NCBI GenBank assembly: GCA_002729525.1
Contig: PBYI01000061.1
Span: forward strand, 1-54,344
From: Nocardioides sp.
Lineage (GTDB): Bacteria; Actinomycetota; Actinomycetes; Propionibacteriales; Nocardioidaceae
Length of the DNA: 54,344 bases
Reading direction: 5' to 3'
The notes under the pieces are model-generated. The model did no database searches, had not been told where the DNA came from, and saw only the letters and a program-made list of their open reading frames with translations. The number at the start of each line of letters is the position of its first letter. The first letter of the stretch is position 1. Below are positions 16,490 through 25,268 of the stretch, one piece after another. The translations under genes were made by a program, and so were the position numbers.

Positions 16490-17878
16490 ATGAAGATCCC
16501 CGAGGCAGTGAAGACGAAGGTCGAGGCGGCCATCCCGCTGGATCGACAGGTCCAGGGCGCGCACCTGTACGACAAGGGTCGACGGTGGCTCACCGGCACG
16601 AACGGCAAGAAGATGTTCGTCGAACGCCCGATCCCGCCCGTCGAGGACGTCGCGCTGGCTGACATTGACCTAAGCAACCCCTTCCTCTACCGGCAGGGGC
16701 TCTGGGCCTCCTACTTCGAGCGGCTGCGCAACGAGGCCCCGGTGCACTACCAGCCCAACAGTCCCTTCGGGCCGTTCTGGTCAGTAACGCGTCACGCCGA
16801 CATCATCGCGGTGGACAAGAATCACGAGGTCTTCTCTGCAGAACCTTTCATCATCATCGGCGAACCGCCGCGATTCATGGACATCGCCATGTTCATCGCC
16901 ATGGACCCGCCCAAGCACGACGTGCGACGGCGCGCCGTCCAAGGTGTCGTCGCTCCGAAGAACCTCCGCGAGATGGAAGGCCTCATCCGGGAGCGCGTCA
17001 GGGACGTTCTGGACAACCTGCCCGTCAATGAACCGTTCGACTGGGTGAGCACGGTGTCGATCGAGCTCACCGCGCGGATGCTGGCAACGCTGCTGGATTT
17101 CCCATTCGAGGAGCGCCACAAGCTCGTGGAGTGGTCGGACTTGGCGACCTCGATGGAGCAGGCCAATGGCGGACCATCGGACAACGACGAGCTGTTCCGC
17201 GGCATGGTGGGCATGGCGCGGGGCCTCAGCGCGCTGTGGCACGACAAGGCCGCCCGGCTCGCGGCCGGCGAAGAGCCCGGGTTCGACCTGATCACGATGC
17301 TGCAGAGCGACGAGAGCACCAAGGACCTGATCAAGCGTCCTATGGAGTTCGCGGGCAACCTGATCCTGCTCATCGTCGGCGGCAACGACACCACGCGCAA
17401 CTCGATGAGTGGGGGCGTTCTCGCGCTCAACCAGTTCCCCGACCAGTTCGAGAAGCTCAAGGCCAACCCGGAGCTGATCCCGAACATGGTCTCGGAGATC
17501 ATCCGCTGGCAGACTCCCCTTGCCTACATGCGCCGGGTCGCGAAGACCGATACGGTGCTCAATGGCCAGTTCATTCGCAAGGGTGACAAGGTGGTCATGT
17601 GGTACGCCTCCGGCAACCGTGATGAGACCGTGTTCGAGCGACCCGACGAGCTGATCATCGACCGCCGCAACGCTCGGAATCACATCGCTTTCGGGTTCGG
17701 CGTGCACCGGTGCATGGGCAACCGGCTGGCCGAATTGCAGCTACGGATCCTCTGGGAGGAGCTGCTCCCGCGCTTCGAGAGGATAGACGTCGTCGGAGAG
17801 CCGGAATACGTACAGTCCAACTTCGTCCGAGGCATCAGCAAGCTGATGGTCGAGCTCACCCCCAAGCGCGCCGGATGA
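16490..17878 (+). CDS. cytochrome P450, CYP153-like terminal hydroxylase
   Basis: 462 residues, longer than most class I P450s, with the extended N-terminus (MKIPEAVKTKVEAAIPLDRQ) seen in CYP153 alkane/fatty-acid omega-hydroxylases. Landmarks: I-helix VGGNDTTRNSMSGGVLALNQ, K-helix EIIR, and haem loop FGFGVHRCMGNRLAELQLRI. The GGNDTTRNSMSGG and HRCMGNRLAELQ blocks are very characteristic of CYP153. It would hydroxylate the terminal carbon of a medium-chain alkane or similar. AGGAGG lies 8 bases before the ATG. It overlaps the reductase gene as ATGA. Its genetic partners support this assignment. Confidence 0.93.
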   Translation: MKIPEAVKTKVEAAIPLDRQVQGAHLYDKGRRWLTGTNGKKMFVERPIPPVEDVALADIDLSNPFLYRQGLWASYFERLRNEAPVHYQPNSPFGPFWSVTRHADIIAVDKNHEVFSAEPFIIIGEPPRFMDIAMFIAMDPPKHDVRRRAVQGVVAPKNLREMEGLIRERVRDVLDNLPVNEPFDWVSTVSIELTARMLATLLDFPFEERHKLVEWSDLATSMEQANGGPSDNDELFRGMVGMARGLSALWHDKAARLAAGEEPGFDLITMLQSDESTKDLIKRPMEFAGNLILLIVGGNDTTRNSMSGGVLALNQFPDQFEKLKANPELIPNMVSEIIRWQTPLAYMRRVAKTDTVLNGQFIRKGDKVVMWYASGNRDETVFERPDELIIDRRNARNHIAFGFGVHRCMGNRLAELQLRILWEELLPRFERIDVVGEPEYVQSNFVRGISKLMVELTPKRAG

Positions 17879-19089
17879 GCTCAGCGCGCGCGGTGGTCGT
17901 CGGGGCCAGCCACGCCGGCGCGCAGCTGGTCACCAGCCTTCGCCAGGGAGGCTGGCCCGGCGAGATCCTGCTCGTCGGAGACGAACCGGTGCTGCCGTAC
18001 CAGCGACCTCCCTTGTCCAAGGCGTACCTCGCTGGCAAGCTCGGGCTGACGGAGTTGGCCCTCCGTTCGGAGGACTTCTACATCAAGCAGGACATCAAGC
18101 GCGTGGCCGCCACCGTGGAGGAGATTGACCGGTCGGCGGGCGAGCTCGTGCTCGGCACCGGTGACCGGTTGACGTATGACGCTCTTGCCCTCTGCACGGG
18201 AGCACGCCCCCGACGTCTCCGCGCGAAGGGTGCCGATCTCGACGGGGTGTACTACCTGCGTCGGTCGTCGGACGTGGAGGGGATTCGCGAGGACGCGATC
18301 CCGGGGCGGAACGCCGTCATCGTCGGGGGCGGGTACATCGGTCTGGAGACCGCCGCGTCGCTGCGCGCCCTGGGCCTCCACGTCACGGTCCTGGAGGCCG
18401 CAGACCGGGTCCTCGAGCGAGTCACCGCTCCTAAGGTGTCGGCGTTCTTCACGCGGGTTCACCAAAGTGAGGGTGTCGACGTGAGGACGAACGCCTTGGT
18501 CGAGGCCCTTGTCGGCGACAGCCGTGTGCGGGAGGTCGTGCTGGCCAGTGGCGAGTCCGTCGTGGCCGACCTCGTGATCGTCGGGATCGGGATCGAGCCG
18601 ACCACGGAGCTGGCCGAGGCAGCCGGCCTGGTGGTGGACGACGGAATCCTGATCGACGCCCACGCACGCACGAGTGATCCCACCATTGTGGCGGCAGGAG
18701 ACTGCACGTCGCAGGACATGCCCCGCTACGGCCGCCGGATCCGTCTGGAGTCGGTTCCGAGTGCGGTGGAGCAGGCCAAGGTGGCAGCGGCGACCATCTG
18801 TGGCAAGGACAAGGAGATCGGGGCACTCCCGTGGTTCTGGTCCGATCAGTACGACCTCAAACTCAAGATCGCGGGACTCAACACCGGCTACGACGACATC
18901 GTCTTGAACGGTGATCCGCTCAGTGACCGCGACTTCACCTGCTACTACCTGCGAGGCGGTGAGCTGCTAGCCGCTGACTGCGTCAACCGCCCACGGGATT
19001 TCGTGACCAGCAAGCGCATGATCGCCCAGGGAGACCGGGTCGACCCCGGTGCGCTCGAGCGGACGGTCGAGTCAAGGGGGACGTCGTGA
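17875..19089 (+). CDS. ferredoxin reductase (FAD, NAD(P)H)
   Basis: 404 residues. FAD-binding Rossmann loop at the N-terminus (VVVGASHAGAQL), the substrate-domain motif YQRPPLSKAYLAG of putidaredoxin-reductase-like proteins, the NAD loop VIVGGGYIGLETAA at about 145-158, and the second FAD motif VAAGDCTSQ. Reductase_C domain follows. It passes electrons from NAD(P)H to the ferredoxin at 16153. The start ATG overlaps the P450 stop by 4 bases; the open frame upstream belongs to the P450 region and is not coding. Confidence 0.93.
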   Translation: MSSARAVVVGASHAGAQLVTSLRQGGWPGEILLVGDEPVLPYQRPPLSKAYLAGKLGLTELALRSEDFYIKQDIKRVAATVEEIDRSAGELVLGTGDRLTYDALALCTGARPRRLRAKGADLDGVYYLRRSSDVEGIREDAIPGRNAVIVGGGYIGLETAASLRALGLHVTVLEAADRVLERVTAPKVSAFFTRVHQSEGVDVRTNALVEALVGDSRVREVVLASGESVVADLVIVGIGIEPTTELAEAAGLVVDDGILIDAHARTSDPTIVAAGDCTSQDMPRYGRRIRLESVPSAVEQAKVAAATICGKDKEIGALPWFWSDQYDLKLKIAGLNTGYDDIVLNGDPLSDRDFTCYYLRGGELLAADCVNRPRDFVTSKRMIAQGDRVDPGALERTVESRGTS

Positions 19090-20684
19090 CGGACCGGGAA
19101 GTCTTTACCCACGTGGTGGTTGGGGCCGGGAGTGCCGGCGCGGTGGTCGCGGCGCGATTGACCGAGGACCCGTCGGTCTCGGTCCTGCTGCTTGAGGCCG
19201 GAGGTCCCGCCGACGCCGACGAGGTGAGCATCCCCGCGGCGTTCGCCAACCTCTTCAAGACCCGGTGGGACTGGAACTACCAGACAGCCGAGCAGAAGCA
19301 GCTGCAGAGCCGCCGCACCTACTGGCCGCGGATGAAGGCGCTCGGCGGCTGTTCATCGATGAACGCGATGATCTATATCCGCGGCAACCGCGCGGACTAC
19401 GACACCTGGCGCGACGCCTACGGTGCGACGGGGTGGGGGTTCGACGACGTGTTGCCGGCGTTCGTCCGATCTGAGGGCAATACCCGGCTGGGCGGGCCGT
19501 TTCACGGGCACGACGGACCGCTGCACGTCGAAGACCGCCGCTACACCCACCCGCTCACAACCGCCTGGGTCGAGTCGGCCGTCACCGCGGGGTTCAAGCC
19601 GACCGACGACTTCAACGGCGCCGAGCAGGAGGGTGCCGGGCTGTACCAGGTGACCTGCCGCAAGGGCCGCCGCTGGTCGACCGCGAAGGCCTATCTCGAG
19701 CCGGCGGGCGGGCGGCCGAACCTCACGGTCCGGACCGGCGCGCTCGTCGAGCGGGTCGTCGTCGAGGGGGGCCGGGCCGTGGGCGTCGCTTACCAGCACG
19801 GGCGCAGCACTTACACGGCGTACGTCGACGGGGAGGTGGTGCTCGCTGGAGGGACGGTCAACTCCCCGCAGTTGCTGATGCTCTCCGGCATCGGACCGGC
19901 TGCCCACCTGCGCGAGGTGGGCGTCGAGGTGGTCGTCGACCTGCCTGGCGTAGGGCAGAACCTCCACGACCACCCGGTCGTGCCGCTGGTGTTCCGCACC
20001 CGGGGGACGACCGACCTGATGGACCACAACAACCTGGTGCAGTTCGCCCGGGCCAAGGCGACCGGCACCGGCCCGTTGGTCTCGAACGTCGCCGAGGGCG
20101 GCGGCTTTTGGCGCAGCCGGGACGACCTCCCGGCGCCCGACCTGCAGGTGCACGTGGCGCCGACCGGCTTTTGGGACAACGGCCTGCACGAGGCCACCGC
20201 ACGGAAGGTGACCGTCGCACCGACCCTCGTTTCGGTCGCCAGCCGCGGATCGCTGCGGCTGCGCTCCACCGACCCGCGCTGGCACCCCGAGATCGATCCC
20301 GGCTACTACGACGACCCGGCCGACCTCGACGCGATGACCGCCGGCGTGCGCCGGATGCTCGAGACGCTCGCGACGGGTCCGCTCGCCGAGCACGTCGCGG
20401 GTCCCGGCCTGCCGACGATGGAGGCCTGGGGCGACGACCCGACCGACGCGCAGGTGGTCGAGCACCTCCGCGCCTACACCCAGACCCTCTACCACCCCGT
20501 CGGCACCTGCGCGATGGGTGCCGACGAGCGCGCGGTGGTCGACCCCCAGCTGCGGGTCCGCGGCGTCGAGGGCCTTCGGGTCGCGGACGCCAGCGTGATG
20601 CCGATGGTGACCCGCGGCAACACCAACGCCCCCACGATCATGATCGGCGAGCGTGCCGCCGACCTTCTGCGCGGAAAGGCCTGA
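19086..20684 (+). CDS. GMC-family alcohol dehydrogenase (AlkJ-like)
   Basis: 532 residues, FAD-dependent glucose-methanol-choline oxidoreductase. N-terminal FAD loop VVGAGSAGAVVAARL; GMC signature 1 around RMKALGGCSSMNAMIYIRGN; GMC signature 2 GGTVNSPQLLMLSGIG; C-terminal catalytic His-Asn pair in YHPVGTCAMG and TRGNTNAPTIMIGERAAD. In this operon it would oxidise the terminal alcohol made by the P450 to the aldehyde, the role of AlkJ in alkane pathways. It overlaps the reductase gene by 4 bases. Confidence 0.92.
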   Translation: MTDREVFTHVVVGAGSAGAVVAARLTEDPSVSVLLLEAGGPADADEVSIPAAFANLFKTRWDWNYQTAEQKQLQSRRTYWPRMKALGGCSSMNAMIYIRGNRADYDTWRDAYGATGWGFDDVLPAFVRSEGNTRLGGPFHGHDGPLHVEDRRYTHPLTTAWVESAVTAGFKPTDDFNGAEQEGAGLYQVTCRKGRRWSTAKAYLEPAGGRPNLTVRTGALVERVVVEGGRAVGVAYQHGRSTYTAYVDGEVVLAGGTVNSPQLLMLSGIGPAAHLREVGVEVVVDLPGVGQNLHDHPVVPLVFRTRGTTDLMDHNNLVQFARAKATGTGPLVSNVAEGGGFWRSRDDLPAPDLQVHVAPTGFWDNGLHEATARKVTVAPTLVSVASRGSLRLRSTDPRWHPEIDPGYYDDPADLDAMTAGVRRMLETLATGPLAEHVAGPGLPTMEAWGDDPTDAQVVEHLRAYTQTLYHPVGTCAMGADERAVVDPQLRVRGVEGLRVADASVMPMVTRGNTNAPTIMIGERAADLLRGKA

Positions 20685-20685
20685 A

Positions 20686-22248
20686 ATGACCACGACCACG
20701 ACGCCCGCGGACAGCGCGTCCGAGCGCCGCGGGTTCGAGTCGGTCAATCCCGCCACCGGCGACGTGGTGGGTGTGCACGCCGTCCACGAGGAGGCCGACG
20801 TGCGGGCGGCGGTCGCCCGGGCACGCGCCTCGGCGGACTGGTGGGCCGGGCTTGGCTTCGACGGCCGCAAGCAGGTGCTGACCCAATGGCGCGGCGTCAT
20901 CACCCGCCGGCTCGCGCAGCTGTGCGACCTCGTCCACCAGGAGACCGGAAAGCCGCACGGCGACGCCCAGCTCGAGTGCGCCCTGGCGATCGACCACCTC
21001 GCCTGGGCCGGCTCGCACGCCGAGAAGGTGCTCGGCCGCCGGCGAGTTTCGTCAGGCCTGCTGCTGGCCAACCAGGCCGCATCAGTGGAGTACCTCCCCC
21101 TGGGCGTCGTCGGTGTCATCGGCCCCTGGAACTACCCGGTCTTCACGCCGATGGGCTCGATCGCCTACGCTCTGGCTGCCGGGAACACTGTCATCTTCAA
21201 GCCGAGCGAGCTGACGCCCGCGGTCGGTACCTGGCTCGCCGACAGCTTGCGCGAGGTCGTGCCCGACCACGCCGTGCTGCAGGTCGTGACCGGGTACGGC
21301 GAGACCGGCGCGGCGCTGTGCAGGGCCGGCGTGGACAAGATCGCCTTCACCGGCTCGACCGCCACCGGCAAGCGGGTGATGGCCGCCTGCGCCGAAACGC
21401 TGACCCCGGTTGTCATCGAAGCCGGGGGCAAGGACGCACTTCTCGTCGACGAGGACGCCGACCTCGAGGCCGCGGCAGACGCGGCCGCGTGGGGAGCGTT
21501 CGCCAACGCTGGCCAGACGTGCGCCGGGGTCGAGCGGGTCTACGTCCACGAGCGGGTGCACGACCGGTTCGTCGAACTGCTCGCCGAGCGCGCACGCGCC
21601 GTGCACGCCGGCACCGACGTCGACGCGAAGATCGGCCCGATGACGATGCCCCGCCAGCTCGACGTCGTACGCCGTCATGTTGCCGACGCGCTCGCCCGCG
21701 GCGGGCAGGCAGTCGTAGGCGGCGCCGAAGCGGTGGGGGACCGGTTCGCGCAGCCGACCGTGCTCGTCGACGTGCCCGAGGACAGTGAGGCGGTCACAGA
21801 GGAGACGTTCGGGCCGACGGTGACCGTCCGCAAGGTGCGCGACATGGACGAGGCAGTCGAGCTGACCAACGGCAGCAAGTACGGCCTGGGCTCGGCGATC
21901 TTCACGGCCAAGCGCGGCGACGACCTCGCGCGCCGACTGCGCACCGGAATGACCTCGATCAACTCGGTGATCTCGTTCGCGGGCGTGCCGTCGCTCCCCT
22001 TCGGCGGGGTGGGCGATTCGGGTTTCGGGCGGATCCATGGACCCGACGGGCTGCGGGAGTTCACCTACGCCAAGGCCGTCACCCGAGCCCGGTTCAAAGC
22101 GCCGCTGAACCTCACCACCTTCGACCGCACCCCGGCCCAGGACTCGACGGTGGCCACCGTCCTCCTCGCCCTGCACGGGCGCGCCTCCCAGCTACCGAAG
22201 CTCCCGCGCAGGCCGCTCGAGACGATCCGCGGCCGCCGCGCAGACTGA
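20686..22248 (+). CDS. aldehyde dehydrogenase
   Basis: 520 residues, NAD(P)-dependent ALDH. Conserved Asn block GPWNYPVFTPMGSIAYALAA, cofactor loop ITFTGSTATGKRVMAA-like (KIAFTGSTATGKRV), catalytic Glu in PVVIEAGGKDALLV, catalytic Cys in NAGQTCAGVERVYV, and C-terminal LPFGGVGDSGFGR. It would convert the omega-aldehyde to the acid, completing the alkane-to-acid sequence before activation by a CoA ligase such as the one at 25269. Starts one base after the GMC stop. A 30-residue C-terminal extension is rich in Arg and Pro. Confidence 0.93.
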   Translation: MTTTTTPADSASERRGFESVNPATGDVVGVHAVHEEADVRAAVARARASADWWAGLGFDGRKQVLTQWRGVITRRLAQLCDLVHQETGKPHGDAQLECALAIDHLAWAGSHAEKVLGRRRVSSGLLLANQAASVEYLPLGVVGVIGPWNYPVFTPMGSIAYALAAGNTVIFKPSELTPAVGTWLADSLREVVPDHAVLQVVTGYGETGAALCRAGVDKIAFTGSTATGKRVMAACAETLTPVVIEAGGKDALLVDEDADLEAAADAAAWGAFANAGQTCAGVERVYVHERVHDRFVELLAERARAVHAGTDVDAKIGPMTMPRQLDVVRRHVADALARGGQAVVGGAEAVGDRFAQPTVLVDVPEDSEAVTEETFGPTVTVRKVRDMDEAVELTNGSKYGLGSAIFTAKRGDDLARRLRTGMTSINSVISFAGVPSLPFGGVGDSGFGRIHGPDGLREFTYAKAVTRARFKAPLNLTTFDRTPAQDSTVATVLLALHGRASQLPKLPRRPLETIRGRRAD

Positions 22249-22698
22249 CCCCCGAGGGCTCGTGATGGCAAGCGCGCTTCGCCGACTGGAAATCTCGCGG
22301 GCACACACGAGTGGAACGTGCTCCCAGCCCATAGCGGTCGTGGCAGGAGCTCGGTAAACCCGGGGCGAGGACACCGCAGTTGCAGTTGGCTGGGAAGGTG
22401 TGAAAGTGCTCGATCCATTGCCGTCGAGATCCTCGCGACACCTCGTCGGCTTGGGCGCTGGGCCACCGGTCGCGGGACGAGATCCCAAAGAGCGGTGGTG
22501 AGGGCTGTCAGGGGGACGCCCGGCGCTCTGCCCGGGAGCGCTCCAGGCCACTTTCGGGGCGGCGGAGGGGACGGGGCGCTTCGATGGACCACCGAAGGGC
22601 ACATACGTGCATGAACGAATGTAGAGTCGCAGGACCGCCCCCCGCCCGAGTAACCGGCATTCGCGCAAAGTGCTGCGACGCCCGATTCAGGAGTTGTC
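22249..22698. other. gene-free stretch with operator-like motif
   Basis: 450 bases without a credible gene; several short ORFs lack any family pattern. TACGTGCATGAACGAATG at 22604-22621, 78 bases before the next start, matches the sequence upstream of the TetR gene at 12002 at 15 of 18 positions. The promoter of the next gene probably lies between 22620 and 22690. Confidence 0.5.
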
Positions 22699-23805
22699 AT
22701 GTCAGCTGAAGTCCTGCCCCGACAGCCAGAGCCGCGACGGGTCTTGCTGGACTATCCCCACCGTAAGGCAGGTCATTGCGGTTCCGGAGCGCTGAGAGAC
22801 CTCTTGGAGTGGGCTGGTCTGGGCTGGGAGGAGGTGCCGGGCGAAGGTCTGGTCTTCGGAATGGGCGGCGGTCTCGGCTTCACCTACCTCCGGGTACCCG
22901 GGCTCGCCCCGCCGATCTACATTGTCGGGCGTAGCAGCGACCTTGAGGTCGACCTTCTTGCGAGGCTAGGTGCAGAGGTCGACGTTCGTGGCACCGACGA
23001 TCCGATGACCGGTTGGGATTGGGTTCGCCGCGAGCTCCAGCAAGGGCGCCCCGTCCTGTTGTGGGCGGACATCGCCGAGCTGCCCTACCTCAATGTCCGC
23101 CTCCAGATGAGTCGGCACGACATCGTCGCGATCGGCTACGACGACGACACCGAGACGGCGTTCGTCGTGGACAACGACCGAGCTGACGTGCAAGAAGTTC
23201 CCTACCAGGCGCTTGCGCGGGCGCGCGCATCACGGTCCTTTCCCGTCCCCACGAGGCATACGACGTACTTCGTGAACTGGCCTCAGATCTTGCCCGACCT
23301 GCGCTCCACCGCGGCTGCGGCCCTCGTCGCCTCGGTCGAGAACATGCAGGCGGCGGCGACCGCGATCATCCCGGACACGTCGGCGCTGCCGCCGGATGCT
23401 GTTGCTGCTGCTGGGACCAGCGGGGTCGCGGTCTTCGCCGAGGATGTCGACCGGTGGCGGGGATTCATGCCCGAACCGGAACTGGACGTCGCGCTGCGTT
23501 CTCTCCACGCCTTTGTGGAGAAGGCAGGGACCGGCGGCGGCCTGTTCCGCCGGTTGCAGGCACAGTTCTGTGCCGACGTGGCGCGGCTAACGGGGTCCGC
23601 TGAGATGGCGAAGGCCGGAACCGCGCTCCTGCGCTGCGCGGACACGTGGTCGGCTCTGGCTGCGGCCGGCCGTAGCGACGGATCGACGCTCGATCGCTGG
23701 CGGCGGGTCAATGAGCTCGCCGCGACGCTCCCCACCCACGAGGACCATGCCGTCTCTCAGATGCGCATGGCGGCAGCGGAACTGGCGATGGGTGGCGACC
23801 GGTAG
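22699..23805 (+). CDS. BtrH N-terminal / DUF4872 domain protein
   Basis: 368 residues. The N-terminal half has the BtrH pattern: HRKAGHCGSGALRDLLEWAG, then EGLVFGMGGGLGFTYLRVPG, a papain-like fold whose Cys (CGS) and following strands support acyl transfer or peptidase-like chemistry. The middle (RHDIVAIGYDDDTETAFVVD, NDRADVQEVPYQALARARAS) is the usual continuation, and the C-terminal 150 residues are helical (DUF4872). BtrH itself transfers an acyl chain in butirosin synthesis; the substrate here is unknown. Stand-alone gene, possibly controlled by the TetR at 11391 via the shared upstream motif. Confidence 0.8.
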   Translation: MSAEVLPRQPEPRRVLLDYPHRKAGHCGSGALRDLLEWAGLGWEEVPGEGLVFGMGGGLGFTYLRVPGLAPPIYIVGRSSDLEVDLLARLGAEVDVRGTDDPMTGWDWVRRELQQGRPVLLWADIAELPYLNVRLQMSRHDIVAIGYDDDTETAFVVDNDRADVQEVPYQALARARASRSFPVPTRHTTYFVNWPQILPDLRSTAAAALVASVENMQAAATAIIPDTSALPPDAVAAAGTSGVAVFAEDVDRWRGFMPEPELDVALRSLHAFVEKAGTGGGLFRRLQAQFCADVARLTGSAEMAKAGTALLRCADTWSALAAAGRSDGSTLDRWRRVNELAATLPTHEDHAVSQMRMAAAELAMGGDR

Positions 23806-23968
23806 GACAGGGAGCGGGCGCCGACCGCGCGCGTCCAACCGCCGCGGTGTCCGCGCTTCTCGGAACCAAGCATGCCCGGCCGGCTGACGGTTCACCTTGG
23901 TATGTCGACCGAGCGGCTGGACTACGCTGGCCTTCCGGCTATTGAAGTGGGGTCAACTGGATACTGCT

Positions 23969-23989
23969 GGTGCACCCCTGGGGTGCACC
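23969..23989. repeat. perfect 21-bp palindrome
   Basis: GGTGCACCCC, one T, GGGGTGCACC. It lies in the gene-free gap 23806-24181, just before the IS1634-type fragment. No T run follows, so it is not an ordinary terminator; it could be an operator or a recombination site. Confidence 0.55.
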
Positions 23990-24181
23990 CCCCGAGGAAA
24001 CGGGAGGCAACCGGAGGTAACGGGACGCCGGTTTCACGCTCAGGACGGCGGTGCGGGCGTGATTGAGCGTCATCGTCTTACGGTTCAACTCCCCCCTCGC
24101 GCACGTGTGTGGCGGGCCCCGGGTCCCTGATCCGGGGCTTCGTCCATTTCTGGGCGAACTCCGTGCGGCCGGCGGCTTCGA

Positions 24182-24955
24182 GTGCCTCGCGATGTTCGGG
24201 TGTCGCCGTTGCTGCGGGTGACCAAGGCGCCCAAGGACCTGGAGTCCCACTTCCGTTGGCACGGCACCGCGTTCACCGACGGGCAGGTCATCGACACCAT
24301 CAGCCCACGCGACCAACGCGGCACCGCGGTGAAGAGCAGCGACCCGAAGCGTCGAGCCGAGCCCGTCTGGGACCCGGCCGTGCATGCGAAGTCGTGGCGC
24401 GCGGTGTGGGCATACTCGCGGAAGCGGGCGGTGCGCGACAGCACGACCCTGACCCTGCAGGAGAACAAGGCCCGTGCCGTCGTGGCCGGGGAGAAGGCCG
24501 CCAGGGCGCCACGGTTCGTCAAGACCCGCAACGGCGCCAACGAGCTCGACGAGACCTCACTGGCCAGGGCACGCGAACTCGTGGGGTTGAAGGGCTACGT
24601 CACCAACATCGAGGCCGGCCTGATGTCAGCGGGTGAGGTCATCGCGAGCTACCACGACCTGTGGCACGTCGAGCAGTCCTTCAGGATGTCCAAGACCGAC
24701 CTGGCTGCCAGGCCGATGTTCCACCACACCCGCGAGGCGATCGAGGCCCACCTCACCATCGTGTTCGCAGCGCTCGCGATCGCGCGCCACCTGCAAGACG
24801 TCACCGGGCTGAGCATCAAGAAGATCGTCCAGGCCCCTGCGACCGATCCTGGAGATCACCGTCCGCATCGCCGGCCACGAACACGTCGCGGAGGACTCGA
24901 TCACGCCTGTCGCCGAGGCGATCCTCGACACCCCCTCGGGATCAGCGCTCAGTGA
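24182..24955 (+). pseudogene. IS1634-family transposase, N-truncated and frameshifted
   Basis: The frame matches the middle and C-terminal part of IS1634/IS4-type DDE transposases: DLESHFRWHGTAFTDGQVID, RAVWAYSRKRAVRDSTTLTL, LVGLKGYVTNI, and the Y-(2)-R/E-like C-terminal signature YHDLWHVEQSFRMSKTDLAA with RPMFHHTREAIEAHLTIVF. The N-terminal half, with the first catalytic Asp, is missing. Near 24836 the frame shifts: the true C-terminus (LRPILEITVRIAGHEHVAED) is found one base out of phase. The piece is a dead remnant, with no intact IS ends seen around it. Confidence 0.8.
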
Positions 24956-25268
24956 CACACCCCGGTGGCACGAGTCAGGTCCGATGCAGGCAGCCCTCAA
25001 CCCAGCAAGGGAAATCAGCGATCCAGCAGAAGACCAGATCGCTCTATGTCAGGAGCCCTGGGCTCGCCGGGGTTACCCCTTCGCGGCCCCATCCCGCAGT
25101 AGCCGTGTCTTGTCATGGGGTTGACCTCTCGATCTGACCAACGGTAGGTTTATCGACCAGCGTTCGAAAGCGTTCAGCTTCGCCCTCGGTCGGCGCGGTG
25201 TTGCTTATGGCCGCGGTGTTGCTTATGGGACCGGTGTTTTGGGGACTCCACTACGGAAGGAAAGTGCC
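24956..25268. promoter_or_regulatory. upstream region of the Atu-like operon, with repeats
   Basis: No gene. Holds the direct repeat AGCGTTC-GAA-AGCGTTC at 25159-25175 and a tandem 16-base repeat GCGGTGTTGCTTATGG at 25195-25210 and 25213-25228. The downstream operon begins 40 bases later, so these may be regulator sites or a recent slippage duplication. No sure -35/-10 could be picked. Confidence 0.4.

Noticed and set aside
19353..21119. 588-residue minus-strand open frame opposite the GMC and aldehyde dehydrogenase genes
   Set aside because: High-GC antisense artefact; both plus-strand enzymes have intact motifs along the whole length.
22318..22614. 98-residue ORF in the gap before 22699
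   Set aside because: Low-complexity Arg/Gly-rich text without a ribosome site or family resemblance; the region instead has an operator-like motif.
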